DNA of 7,140 nt. Origin: Sedimenticola sp. GTDB lineage: Bacteria; Pseudomonadota; Gammaproteobacteria; Chromatiales; Chromatiaceae. The stretch lies in contig JALWGP010000365.1 of assembly GCA_027038775.1 (NCBI GenBank), forward strand, positions 1-7,140. Direction: 5' to 3'. The notes beneath the pieces are model-generated. The model searched no databases, was not told the origin of the DNA, and worked only from the letters and a program-made list of their open reading frames with translations. Shown in pieces: positions 1 to 5,888 of the stretch. The position numbers and the translations under genes were made by a program. The first letter of the stretch is position 1; each line of letters starts with the position of its first letter.

Positions 1-2
1 TG

Positions 3-611
3 GGCGTGCCCCACACCGAGGTGGCGCGCATCGAGGTGAACGGTCGGGCGGTGGATTTCCGCTACCGGTTGCGGCCCGGCGACCGGGTGCGGGTCCATCC
101 CCTGGGGCCCGGGGGATGGGACGCGCAGCCTGCCCTGCGCCCGCCCCTGCCCCGACCACCCCGCTTCGTGGTGGACGTGAACCTGGGCAAGCTCACCCGC
201 TGGCTGCGGCTGCTGGGCTTCGACACCGCCTGGCGCAACGACTACGACGACCGCCAGGTGGTGGAGAAGGCGGTGACGGAGAGGCGGGTGATCCTCACCC
301 GCGACCGGCGCCTGCTCTTCCACCGCGCCATCGACTACGGCTTCTGGGTGCGCGCGGTACAGCCCCTGGAGCAGGTGCAGGAGGTGCTCGACCGGCTGGC
401 CATGCGGCAGGAGGTGCGGCCGTTCCGCTACTGCCTCGAATGCAACGGCCGCATCGAACCAGTGGACAAGGCCGAGATCCTGGACCGGCTGGAGCCCCTC
501 ACGCGCAAGTACTACGACGAGTTCTACCGCTGCCGCCGCTGTGACAGGATCTACTGGAAAGGGTCGCACTACGCGCGGCTGCTGGAAAAACTGGCCCTTT
601 TCCGGGAATGA
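3..611 (+). CDS. Mut7-C RNase domain protein with C-terminal zinc ribbon, 5'-truncated by window edge
   Basis: The reading frame is open from the window edge. The GTG at 6 is probably internal, because the residues around it (GVPHTEV, then VNG) resemble the middle of the small ubiquitin-like domain that precedes Mut7-C domains. Roughly 40 N-terminal residues are therefore likely missing. Counting from that GTG, a PIN-like Mut7-C region runs from about residue 53 to 135, with conserved acidic positions D57 (VDVNLGKL) and D100 (ILTRD). The C-terminus has two CxxC pairs, C143/C146 and C176/C179, which look like a zinc ribbon. Members are thought to be RNA-processing nucleases, but the substrate is generally unknown and no role is assigned here. 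The gene ends convergently with yjbQ, separated by a REP-filled gap. Family assignment is firm; function is not. Confidence 0.88.
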   Translation, partial: GVPHTEVARIEVNGRAVDFRYRLRPGDRVRVHPLGPGGWDAQPALRPPLPRPPRFVVDVNLGKLTRWLRLLGFDTAWRNDYDDRQVVEKAVTERRVILTRDRRLLFHRAIDYGFWVRAVQPLEQVQEVLDRLAMRQEVRPFRYCLECNGRIEPVDKAEILDRLEPLTRKYYDEFYRCRRCDRIYWKGSHYARLLEKLALFRE

Positions 612-635
612 CCCCGGTATCCTGTTCCCCCAACG

Positions 636-694
636 GTAGGAGCGGCGCCCTCGCCGCGAATGTCTTGAGTTCGGCCCGGGGGCGGGCCTCCTAC
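636..694 (+). repeat. REPIN-like element 1 (half A + inverted half B)
   Basis: Two 25-nt REP units face each other across a 9-nt spacer. Unit A (636-660) begins GTAGGA and has a perfect 6-bp stem, GCGGCG/CGCCGC, with loop CCCT and tail GAA. Unit B (670-694, on the minus strand) also begins GTAGGA and ends GAA, but has a different stem, GGCCCG/CGGGCC. The element lies in the convergent gap between the Mut7-C gene and yjbQ, where its hairpins could limit read-through from either side. The GTAG head and hairpin are typical of REPs moved by RAYT (TnpA-REP) transposases. No such gene is visible in the window. Confidence 0.85.
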
Positions 695-698
695 AGGA

Positions 699-723
699 GT
701 AGAAGCAGCGCCCCCGCCGCGAA
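699..723 (+). repeat. Solitary REP half-unit, type A, degenerate
   Basis: A third 25-nt unit begins GTAGAAGCAGCG and ends CGCCGCGAA, in the same orientation as the A half of the preceding element. It lies 4 nt beyond that element. One stem position is mismatched (GCAGCG against CGCCGC), so it looks like a decaying copy. The rest of the gap, 612-635 and 724-760, shows no recognisable signal and no T-tract of an intrinsic terminator. Confidence 0.7.
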
Positions 724-760
724 CCTGCTGCCAGGTGGCGCCTTTCCCCGGTCCCTGCCT

Positions 761-1168
761 CTACCCCCCTTTCAACAGGGTGCAGACCACCCGCCGTTCC
801 GCCCTGGGCCCGTCGAACTCGCAGAAGAAGATGTTCTGCCAGGTGGAGAGCCCCAGTTTGCCCTTGATGACGGGAATCACCTCCGAGGGGCCCACCAGCC
901 CCGCCTTGAGGTGGGCGTCACCGTTGCCGTCCTGGGCATCGTGGAGCCAGACACCGCGGGGGATGAGCTTGCGCAGCAGGTTCACCACGTCGGTCTGCAC
1001 GCTCTCGTCCCAGTTCTCCTGGATCATGAGTGCGGCGGTGGCGCCCTGGGCGTAGAGGCAGGCGACACCGTCTTGGATGCCGCTGCGGGCCACCATGGCC
1101 TGTACCTGGTCGGTGATGTCCACCAAGATCTCGCGTTTCGGGGTGGAGAGGGTGATGATTTCTCTCAT
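761..1168 (-). CDS. yjbQ: YjbQ/UPF0047 family protein, variant lacking the usual HTT/HTS histidine
   Basis: The 135-residue product matches the length and layout of the YjbQ (UPF0047) family. Some members have weak secondary thiamine-phosphate synthase activity; the physiological role is unsettled. Visible family features are ATAALMIQEN (43-52), H76, DGNGDAHLKAGLVG (80-93 with H86), GKLGLSTWQ (103-111) and CEFDGPR (116-122). Where most members read HT(T/S)A(A/S)L, this protein reads GATAAL, so the first histidine is replaced by G42. The ATG at 1168 is chosen because the alignable sequence begins there. The frame stays open upstream to 1342 only by running through REP repeats. Ribosome binding sequence is weak (GGAACGAAGA). 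The gene is in the same direction as tyrA but 188 bp downstream of it, beyond a REP cluster, so co-transcription is uncertain. It may represent a non-catalytic or differently acting subgroup. Confidence 0.88.
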   Translation of the reverse strand: MREIITLSTPKREILVDITDQVQAMVARSGIQDGVACLYAQGATAALMIQENWDESVQTDVVNLLRKLIPRGVWLHDAQDGNGDAHLKAGLVGPSEVIPVIKGKLGLSTWQNIFFCEFDGPRAERRVVCTLLKGG

Positions 1169-1212
1169 GGTCTTCGTTCCGTGTGCCAAGGCCTCGGTGG
1201 CTGCATCCCCCG

Positions 1213-1271
1213 GTAGGAGGCCCGCCCCCGGGCCGAACTCAAGGCATTCGCGGCGAGGGCGCCGCTCCTGC
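1213..1271 (-). repeat. REPIN-like element 2, inverted near-copy of element 1
   Basis: Unit B (1213-1237, GTAGGAGGCCCG...) is followed by a 9-nt spacer and inverted unit A (1247-1271). Read on the minus strand, this matches the element at 636-694 at 57 of 59 positions. The two differences are GC for GT at the outer edge of A, and one spacer base. It lies between tyrA and yjbQ, so the two elements form long inverted repeats around yjbQ. Confidence 0.85.
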
Positions 1272-1279
1272 GGCTGGGG

Positions 1280-1304
1280 TTCGTGGCGGGGGCGCCGCTC
1301 CTGC
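1280..1304 (-). repeat. Solitary REP half-unit, type A
   Basis: On the minus strand a 25-nt unit reads GCAGGAGCGGCG, loop CCCC, then CGCCACGAA. The stem has one mismatch relative to intact A units. It is oriented like the A half next to it and is separated from it by 8 nt. The remaining bases to the tyrA stop (1305-1356) and to the yjbQ start (1169-1212) contain no recognised site. Confidence 0.7.
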
Positions 1305-1356
1305 CACCCGGGGAAAGATGGCAGGAATACGTCCGGAACCACGGCCCGTGCCGTCC

Positions 1357-2223
1357 CTACCCCAGCCCGTCGATGTACCGGTCCCGCGCCGCCTTGGCGC
1401 GCTCGAAGATCTCAAGCAGGTGGTCACCGTCGCCGCGGGCGATGGTGTCGGCCAGGTCCTTCATCTCGTCGGCAAAGGCGGAGAGCATGCGGCTGAGGGC
1501 CTCGGCGTTGGCGATGCAGATGTCGCGCCACATCACCGGGTTGCTAGAGGCGATGCGGGTGAAGTCGCGGAAGCCGCCGGCGGCGTAGCGGAAGATCTCG
1601 TCGTTCTCCTTCATGCGCGCCAGGGCGTCCACCAGGCCGAAGGCGAGCATGTGGGGCAGGTGCGAGGTGGCGGCGAGTACCTCATCGTGGTGCTCCACCG
1701 ACATCTCGGTCACCTCGGCACCGCAGGCCTCCCACATGGCGCGCACCCGCGCCACCGCTTCGGGGTCGGTCTCGGGCAGGGGGGTGAGGATCACCCGCCG
1801 GTTGCGGTAGAGGGTGGCGAAGGAGGCCTCCACCCCGTTCCTCTCGGTGCCGGCAATGGGATGACCGGGCACGAAGTAAGCCGGCAGCCCGCCGAAGGCC
1901 TCGGCGGCATCGCGCACCACGCTGCCCTTGGCGGAGCCGCCGTCGGTGACCACCGCATCTTCCGCCAGGTGGCCGCGCATGGCGGCGAAGACCCCCTTCA
2001 TGGCGCCCAGGGGCACGCCCACGAAGACCATGTCGGCGCCGGCCACCGCTTCGCCCACGTCGTGGCTGTAGCGGTCGATGACGCCCAGCTCCAGCGCCTT
2101 CTCCAGGTTCTCCCGGCCGCGGCCGCAGCCCACCACCTCCTCCACCTCGCCCGCCTCGCGCAGGGCGCGGGCAAGCGACCCGCCGATGAGCCCCACGCCG
2201 ATCACCGCCAGGCGGCGGATCAT
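1357..2223 (-). CDS. tyrA: Prephenate dehydrogenase (monofunctional TyrA)
   Basis: This cytosolic NAD(P)-dependent enzyme oxidatively decarboxylates prephenate to 4-hydroxyphenylpyruvate, the tyrosine branch. The 288-residue protein begins with a Rossmann motif GVGLIGGS (9-16). It continues with VTDGGSAKG (S97), GHPIAGTE (H121, the catalytic-type histidine) and SHLPHMLAF (H188/H191). The helical C-terminal domain contains FTRIASSNPVMW (221-232). There is no fused chorismate mutase, which fits because that activity is carried by PheA, and no obvious ACT domain. The ATG overlaps the hisC stop as ATGA, with a strong GAGGTG ribosome binding site 5 nt upstream, so translation is probably coupled to hisC. 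An arogenate dehydrogenase preference cannot be excluded from sequence alone. It is the last gene of the tight pheA-hisC-tyrA block. Confidence 0.96.
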   Translation of the reverse strand: MIRRLAVIGVGLIGGSLARALREAGEVEEVVGCGRGRENLEKALELGVIDRYSHDVGEAVAGADMVFVGVPLGAMKGVFAAMRGHLAEDAVVTDGGSAKGSVVRDAAEAFGGLPAYFVPGHPIAGTERNGVEASFATLYRNRRVILTPLPETDPEAVARVRAMWEACGAEVTEMSVEHHDEVLAATSHLPHMLAFGLVDALARMKENDEIFRYAAGGFRDFTRIASSNPVMWRDICIANAEALSRMLSAFADEMKDLADTIARGDGDHLLEIFERAKAARDRYIDGLG

Positions 2224-3344
2224 GCCAGCACCTCGCGCAGGGCCTGGAGGAAGCGGTCGTTCTCCTCCCGGGTTCCCACGGTGACCCGCAGGTGGCGGGG
2301 CATGCCGTAGTTGGCCACCGGGCGCACGATCACGCCCTTGCGCAACAGGGCGTCGTAGACCGGGGCGGCGTCGACAGGCAGCTCGAAGGTGACGAAGTTG
2401 CCCACCGAGGGGATGTGCGCGAGCCCCATCCCGTCGAAGGCGCTCGCGAGCTGCGCCAGCCCCTCACGGTTGGTGCGGCGGCTACGCTCGAGGAAGCCGG
2501 CGTCGTCCAGCGCCACCTCGGCGGCGGCCAGCGCCGGCACGCTCACGTTGAAGGGATGGCGCACCCGGCCGATGGTGGAGATCAGCTCCGGCGACGCCAC
2601 CCCGTAGCCCACGCGCAGCCCCGCCAGGCCGTAGATCTTGGAGAAGGTGCGAGTAACGATGAGGTTGGGGAACTCCTTCAGCCACTGGATGCCATCCGGG
2701 AACTCCGGTGCCTCCACGTATTCAGTGTAGGCCTCGTCCAGCACCACCACCAAGTGGCCCGGCAGGCCGGAGAGGAAGCGGTGGAGCTCGTCCCGTTTCA
2801 GCCAGGTGCCGGTGGGGTTGTTGGGGTTGGCGATGAAAACCACCCGGGTGTCGTCATCCACTTGCGCCGCCATGGCCTCCAGGTCGTGACCGAACGGCAT
2901 GCGCGGATGATCCGGCGGCAGGCAGGGCGCCTCGCGGCACTCCGCGCCGGCGGCGGTGGTGTAGATGGGGTACATGGCGAAGGCGTAGCGGGAGAAGACG
3001 GCGTTGCGCCCCGGCGCCAGGAAGGTGCGCGCCACCATGTCGATGACATCGGAGGAACCGGCACCCAGGATGATCTGCTCCGGTGCCACCCCCAACCGCC
3101 CGGCCAGCTTCCCCTTCAGGCGGAAGCCGTTGTCGTCGGGATAGAGGTGGACGCCGGCGATGGCCTCCCGCGCCGCCGCCAGCCCCAGGGGACTGGGTCC
3201 CAGGGGGTTCTCGTTGGAGGCGAGCTTGAGGGTCTCGGCCAACCCCAGCTCCCGCTCCAGCTCTTCGATGGGTTTGCCGGGCACGTAGGGCTGCAGGCGA
3301 TCGATGCCGGGGGCTGCCAGTTCCAGGAAGTCGCCCCCGCTCAC
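2220..3344 (-). CDS. hisC: Histidinol-phosphate/aromatic aminotransferase (HisC family)
   Basis: This is a PLP-dependent class I/II aminotransferase of the HisC family, 374 residues from the GTG at 3344. Key features are SNENPLGPSP (43-52), YAFAMYPIY (120-128), NPNNPTGT (173-180), DEAY (203-206), and TFSKIYGLAGLRVGYG (233-248) with Schiff-base lysine K236 and phosphate-binding R244. The HLRVTVGT segment near 351-358 carries the substrate carboxylate-binding arginine. HisC enzymes transaminate histidinol phosphate. Copies between pheA and tyrA commonly also, or mainly, convert phenylpyruvate and 4-hydroxyphenylpyruvate to Phe and Tyr, which is the likely role here. The start is GTG overlapping the pheA TGA as GTGA, with GAGGGC 6 nt upstream. 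The open frame extends to 3473, but that part is antisense-free pheA coding sequence in another frame and lacks family similarity. Confidence 0.94.
   Translation of the reverse strand: MSGGDFLELAAPGIDRLQPYVPGKPIEELERELGLAETLKLASNENPLGPSPLGLAAAREAIAGVHLYPDDNGFRLKGKLAGRLGVAPEQIILGAGSSDVIDMVARTFLAPGRNAVFSRYAFAMYPIYTTAAGAECREAPCLPPDHPRMPFGHDLEAMAAQVDDDTRVVFIANPNNPTGTWLKRDELHRFLSGLPGHLVVVLDEAYTEYVEAPEFPDGIQWLKEFPNLIVTRTFSKIYGLAGLRVGYGVASPELISTIGRVRHPFNVSVPALAAAEVALDDAGFLERSRRTNREGLAQLASAFDGMGLAHIPSVGNFVTFELPVDAAPVYDALLRKGVIVRPVANYGMPRHLRVTVGTREENDRFLQALREVLA
2229..2234 (-). promoter_or_regulatory. Ribosome binding site of tyrA inside the hisC 3' end
   Basis: On the minus strand GAGGTG lies 5 nt before the tyrA ATG, within the last codons of hisC. 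It supports the ATG at 2223 and the ATGA overlap as the real junction. Confidence 0.7.
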
Positions 3345-4429
3345 AGCACCGCCCTCGGGTAGGAGCCCAGCACCTTGTAGACGCTCGCCGCCTGCTCCAG
3401 GTCGGCCAGCGCCCGCTTCACCGGCTCGTCCTCGCGGTGGCCCAGCACGTCGATGAAGAAGACGTAGTCCCACATGCCGCGGCGCGAGGGGCGCGACTCG
3501 ATGCGCGTCATGCTCACGCCGTGCTCCGCCAGCGGCTCGAGGAGCCGCAGCAGGCCGCCGGCGACGTTCTTCGTGGAGACCAGCAGGCTGGTCTTGTCGT
3601 CGCCCGAGGGGGGCACCTCCTGGCGGCCGATGATGAGGAAGCGGGTGGTGTTGCCCGGCTCGTCCTCGATGTTGGCGGCCAGCACTTCGAGGCCGTAGAT
3701 CTCCGCCGCCGTCTCGCTGGCGATGGCGGCGCTGCCGGGCTGCTCCTTCGCCAGGGCCGCCGCCTCGGCGTTGCTGCCCACGGCGATACGCTCGGCGTCG
3801 GGCAGGTGGCGGTCAAGCCAGCCGCGGCACTGGGCCAGGGACTGCTGGTGGGAATAGACCCGTTCCACCTGCTCCAGCGGCCCGCCGGCGGCGAGCAGGT
3901 TGTGGTGGATGCGCAGGGTCACCTCGCCGCAGATCTTCAGCGGCGAGTTGAGGAACATGTCCAGGGTATGGCTGATGACCCCCTCGCTGGAGTTCTCCAC
4001 CGGCACCACGCCGTAGTGGCAACTGCCCGCCTCCACCTCCTGGAAGACGTCGGAGATGGAGCCGAGCGGCAGGGTGTTCACCGAGTGGCCGAAATGCTTG
4101 AGGGCGGCGGCCTGGGTGAAGGTTCCTTCCGGACCGAGGAAGGCGATGGTGAGCGGCTGCTCCAGCGCGAGGCAGGCGGACATGATCTCGCGGAAGATGC
4201 GCGCCATCTCCTCGGCGTCCAGGGGCCCCTGGTTGCGTTCCTTCACCCGGCGCAGCACCTGCGCCTCGCGCGCGGGGCGATAGAAGAGCGGATCCCCGCC
4301 GTTGGCCTGCTTGACCTCGGCCACCTCGCGGGCCGCGGCGGCACGCTGGTTGATCAGGTCCTGGATCTGCTCGTCGATGCGGTCGATGCGGTCGCGGATG
4401 GCCTTGAGCCGGTTTTCCTCGTCGCTCAT
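3341..4429 (-). CDS. pheA: Bifunctional chorismate mutase / prephenate dehydratase (P-protein)
   Basis: The enzyme converts chorismate to prephenate and then to phenylpyruvate, committing flux to phenylalanine. The 362 residues fit a full P-protein. The N-terminal AroQ chorismate mutase (about 5-90) has R12, R29, K40 and R54 aligning with the E. coli active-site Arg/Arg/Lys/Arg set. The prephenate dehydratase domain (about 93-270) contains FLGPEGTFTQAAA, PVENSSEG and the catalytic TTRF motif (261-264). The C-terminal ACT domain (about 279-360) has the IESRPSRRG segment, with ESRP at 311-314 at the phenylalanine-binding region. The GALV-like position reads GGLL, so feedback inhibition by Phe is likely but not certain. 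The start ATG at 4429 immediately precedes the mutase helix; the ribosome binding site is weak. It lies 181 bp downstream of serA, across a REPIN, and overlaps hisC by 4 nt. Confidence 0.97.
   Translation of the reverse strand: MSDEENRLKAIRDRIDRIDEQIQDLINQRAAAAREVAEVKQANGGDPLFYRPAREAQVLRRVKERNQGPLDAEEMARIFREIMSACLALEQPLTIAFLGPEGTFTQAAALKHFGHSVNTLPLGSISDVFQEVEAGSCHYGVVPVENSSEGVISHTLDMFLNSPLKICGEVTLRIHHNLLAAGGPLEQVERVYSHQQSLAQCRGWLDRHLPDAERIAVGSNAEAAALAKEQPGSAAIASETAAEIYGLEVLAANIEDEPGNTTRFLIIGRQEVPPSGDDKTSLLVSTKNVAGGLLRLLEPLAEHGVSMTRIESRPSRRGMWDYVFFIDVLGHREDEPVKRALADLEQAASVYKVLGSYPRAVL
3351..3356 (-). promoter_or_regulatory. Ribosome binding site of hisC inside the pheA 3' end
   Basis: On the minus strand GAGGGC lies 6 nt before the GTG at 3344. 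It decides the GTG start over upstream in-frame ATGs, and shows that hisC initiates within the pheA termination region. Confidence 0.65.
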
Positions 4430-4495
4430 CGCTCTGGGGGTTCGTTGACTGGGTCGGCCATTGTACCGTGAATGTCGGGCGTGGTGACGGGAGGG

Positions 4496-4516
4496 CCCGG
4501 GAGGGCTTCCCCCGGG
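4496..4516. other. GC-rich hairpin in the serA-pheA gap
   Basis: CCCGGG at 4496-4501 can pair with CCCGGG at 4511-4516, with two further inner G-C pairs closing a short loop. It lies between the REPIN and pheA. No T-tract follows on either strand, so it is not a standard intrinsic terminator. It could attenuate or stabilise RNA, or be incidental in such GC-rich sequence. Confidence 0.3.
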
Positions 4517-4530
4517 ACCCGGCCCATCCT

Positions 4531-4588
4531 GCAGGAGCGGCGCCCCCGCCGCGAATGTCGAAATTCGGCCCGGGGGCGGGCCTCCTAC
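4531..4588 (+). repeat. REPIN-like element 3 in the serA-pheA gap
   Basis: Unit A (4531-4555) begins GCAGGA and has the intact stem GCGGCG/CGCCGC with loop CCCC. An 8-nt spacer follows, then inverted unit B (4564-4588), identical to the B units of elements 1 and 2. It occupies the 181-bp gap between serA and pheA, ending 22 nt from the serA stop. On the serA-pheA transcript it would fold into two strong hairpins. It could protect the serC-serA mRNA 3' end or reduce expression of downstream genes. Confidence 0.83.
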
Positions 4589-4610
4589 CGGATCCGGACC
4601 GGCATCAACA

Positions 4611-5780
4611 TCAACAGGAGAGGCAACGCACCGAGAGCACCCCTTCCACCGCGGCGATCTTCTCCAGCACCGCCGCGTCAGGCGCCTGTTCCAGGTCGAT
4701 GAGGGTGACGGCGATGTCGCCGCGCGACTTGTTGAGCATGTCCACGATGTTGAGCCCCGCCTCGGCCAGGTCGGTGGAGATCTGGCCCAGCATGTTGGGC
4801 ACGTTGGCGTTCACCACCACCAGGCGCGGGTTGTCGCCGTGGGGCAGGTGGATCTCGGGAAAATTCACCGAGTTGCTGATGTTGCCGTGCTCCAGCCAGT
4901 CGCGCACCTCGTCCACCACCATGACGGCGCAGTTCTCCTCCGCCTCGCGGGTGGAGGCACCCAGGTGCGGCAGGGTGATGCAGCGCGGGTGGTCCTTGGT
5001 GAGGTTGGTGGGGAAGTCGTTGACGTAGGCATAGAGATGGCCCTCGTCCAGCGCCTCCACCACCGCCTGGTCGTCCACGATGCCGCTGCGGGCGAAGTTG
5101 AGCACCACGGCGTTCTTCGGCATCAGCCTGATGCGCTCGGCGTTGACCATGTTTGCGGTCTGCTCGGTGAGCGGCACGTGGAAAGAGACGAAATCGGAGC
5201 GGGCCAGCAGGTCGTCGATGGAGAGCGCCTGCTGCACCGCCGACTCCAGCTTCCAGGCCGACTTCACGGTGATGGTGGGATCGTAGCCCACCACGTTCAT
5301 GCCCAAACGCAGGGCGGCGTTGCACACCTTCACACCGATGGCGCCCAGGCCCACCACGCCCAGGGTGCGCCCCGGCAGCTCGAAGCCGACGAAGTTCTTC
5401 TTGCCCGCCTCCACCGCCTTGCCGATCTCCTCGTCGCTGCCCTCCAGGCCGGTGGCGAACTTCCAGGCGGGGCCGATGTTGCGCGCCGCCATGAGCATGC
5501 CGGCGATGACCAGCTCCTTCACCGCGTTGGCGTTGGCGCCGGGCGCGTTGAAGACGGGGATGCCCTTCTCCGTCATGCGCGCCACGGGAATGTTATTGAC
5601 CCCGGCGCCGGCGCGGCCGATGGCCTTGACGGTGTCGGGAATCTCCATGTCGTGCATCTTGGCCGAGCGCACCAGGATGGCGTCGGGGTGGCTGATCTCG
5701 GAGGCGACCTCGTAGTGGTCGCGGGGCAGCCGGTCGAGACCGGCCACGGAGATGTTGTTGAGAGTGAGGATCTTGTACAT
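4611..5780 (-). CDS. serA: D-3-phosphoglycerate dehydrogenase, short ACT-domain type
   Basis: The enzyme oxidises 3-phosphoglycerate to 3-phosphohydroxypyruvate with NAD, the first step of serine synthesis. The 389-residue protein has the two-part D-2-hydroxyacid dehydrogenase fold. It shows GRAGAGVNNI (55-64), the nucleotide-binding GLGAIG (144-149), D167 in GYDP, R231 in NFARSGIVD, and catalytic-type H272 in LPHLGAST. A C-terminal ACT domain (about 319-389, with NVPNMLGQISTDLAEAGLNI at 326-345) suggests serine feedback control. There is no intervening ASB domain as in the longest SerA forms. Where E. coli has FPTEP with catalytic Glu269, this protein reads DFPTNL (N259). The C-terminus ends RCLSC, with two cysteines. 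The ATG at 5780 gives the expected N-terminus. It lies 212 bp downstream of serC in the same direction, forming a serine pair. Confidence 0.96.
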   Translation of the reverse strand: MYKILTLNNISVAGLDRLPRDHYEVASEISHPDAILVRSAKMHDMEIPDTVKAIGRAGAGVNNIPVARMTEKGIPVFNAPGANANAVKELVIAGMLMAARNIGPAWKFATGLEGSDEEIGKAVEAGKKNFVGFELPGRTLGVVGLGAIGVKVCNAALRLGMNVVGYDPTITVKSAWKLESAVQQALSIDDLLARSDFVSFHVPLTEQTANMVNAERIRLMPKNAVVLNFARSGIVDDQAVVEALDEGHLYAYVNDFPTNLTKDHPRCITLPHLGASTREAEENCAVMVVDEVRDWLEHGNISNSVNFPEIHLPHGDNPRLVVVNANVPNMLGQISTDLAEAGLNIVDMLNKSRGDIAVTLIDLEQAPDAAVLEKIAAVEGVLSVRCLSC

Positions 5781-5796
5781 CGTTCTTTATTCCCAT

Positions 5797-5820
5797 GTGG
5801 GTCGGGCTTCAGCCCGACAA
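5797..5820 (+). repeat. Second REP-type hairpin (GTGGGTCGGGC family) just upstream of serA
   Basis: GTGG is followed by a perfect 7-bp stem GTCGGGC/GCCCGAC (5801-5807 and 5812-5818) with loop TTCA. This is a REP family different from the GTAGGAG units. A possible degenerate relative, GTGGG-TTCA-CCCC, lies at 5857-5869. On the serA mRNA the hairpin ends about 20 nt before the ATG, leaving the weak ribosome binding region free but close. Confidence 0.65.
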
Positions 5821-5832
5821 TCTAGTCCTGCC

Positions 5833-5846
5833 CGAAAACGCTTTCG
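5833..5846. promoter_or_regulatory. Possible LacI-family-like operator palindrome upstream of serA
   Basis: CGAAAACGCTTTCG is a 14-bp near-palindrome with a central CG and one mismatched pair. It resembles LacI/GalR-family operators; it matches the cre-type pattern TGAAAACGCTTTCA at 12 of 14 positions. It sits 52 nt upstream of the serA start, in the serC-serA gap, between two repeats. No regulator gene is nearby and no promoter is clear, so this may be chance or a decayed repeat. Confidence 0.2.
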
Positions 5847-5888
5847 CGGCGCCGGTGTGGGTTCACCCCAGAGCACGGAAAAAAATCC

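Noticed and set aside
608..1216. Plus-strand open frame starting in an ATGA overlap with the Mut7-C gene stop
   Set aside because: It runs through REP repeats and then antisense to yjbQ. The product is low-complexity, with no recognisable domain; yjbQ on the opposite strand is clearly the gene.
636..1304. CRISPR-like array from the repeated GTAGGAG units
   Set aside because: Units are palindromic, alternate in orientation, have 8-27-nt spacers and enclose a gene. This fits REP/REPIN elements, not CRISPR repeats.
1169..1342. 58-residue N-terminal extension of yjbQ
   Set aside because: The extra codons come from the REP units (QERRPRRE-type peptide) and have no counterpart in the family; the ATG at 1168 matches the expected start.
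2292..3362. Long plus-strand frame (356 codons) opposite hisC
   Set aside because: Composition is His/Gly/Val/Arg-rich as expected for the antisense of a high-GC gene; no ribosome binding site or domain is seen.
3437..4471. Long plus-strand frame (344 codons) opposite pheA
   Set aside because: Antisense shadow of a well-supported P-protein; no family resemblance.
4839..5825. Long plus-strand frame (328 codons) opposite serA
   Set aside because: Antisense shadow. It is rich in His, Val and Gly, a typical artefact of GC-biased third positions.
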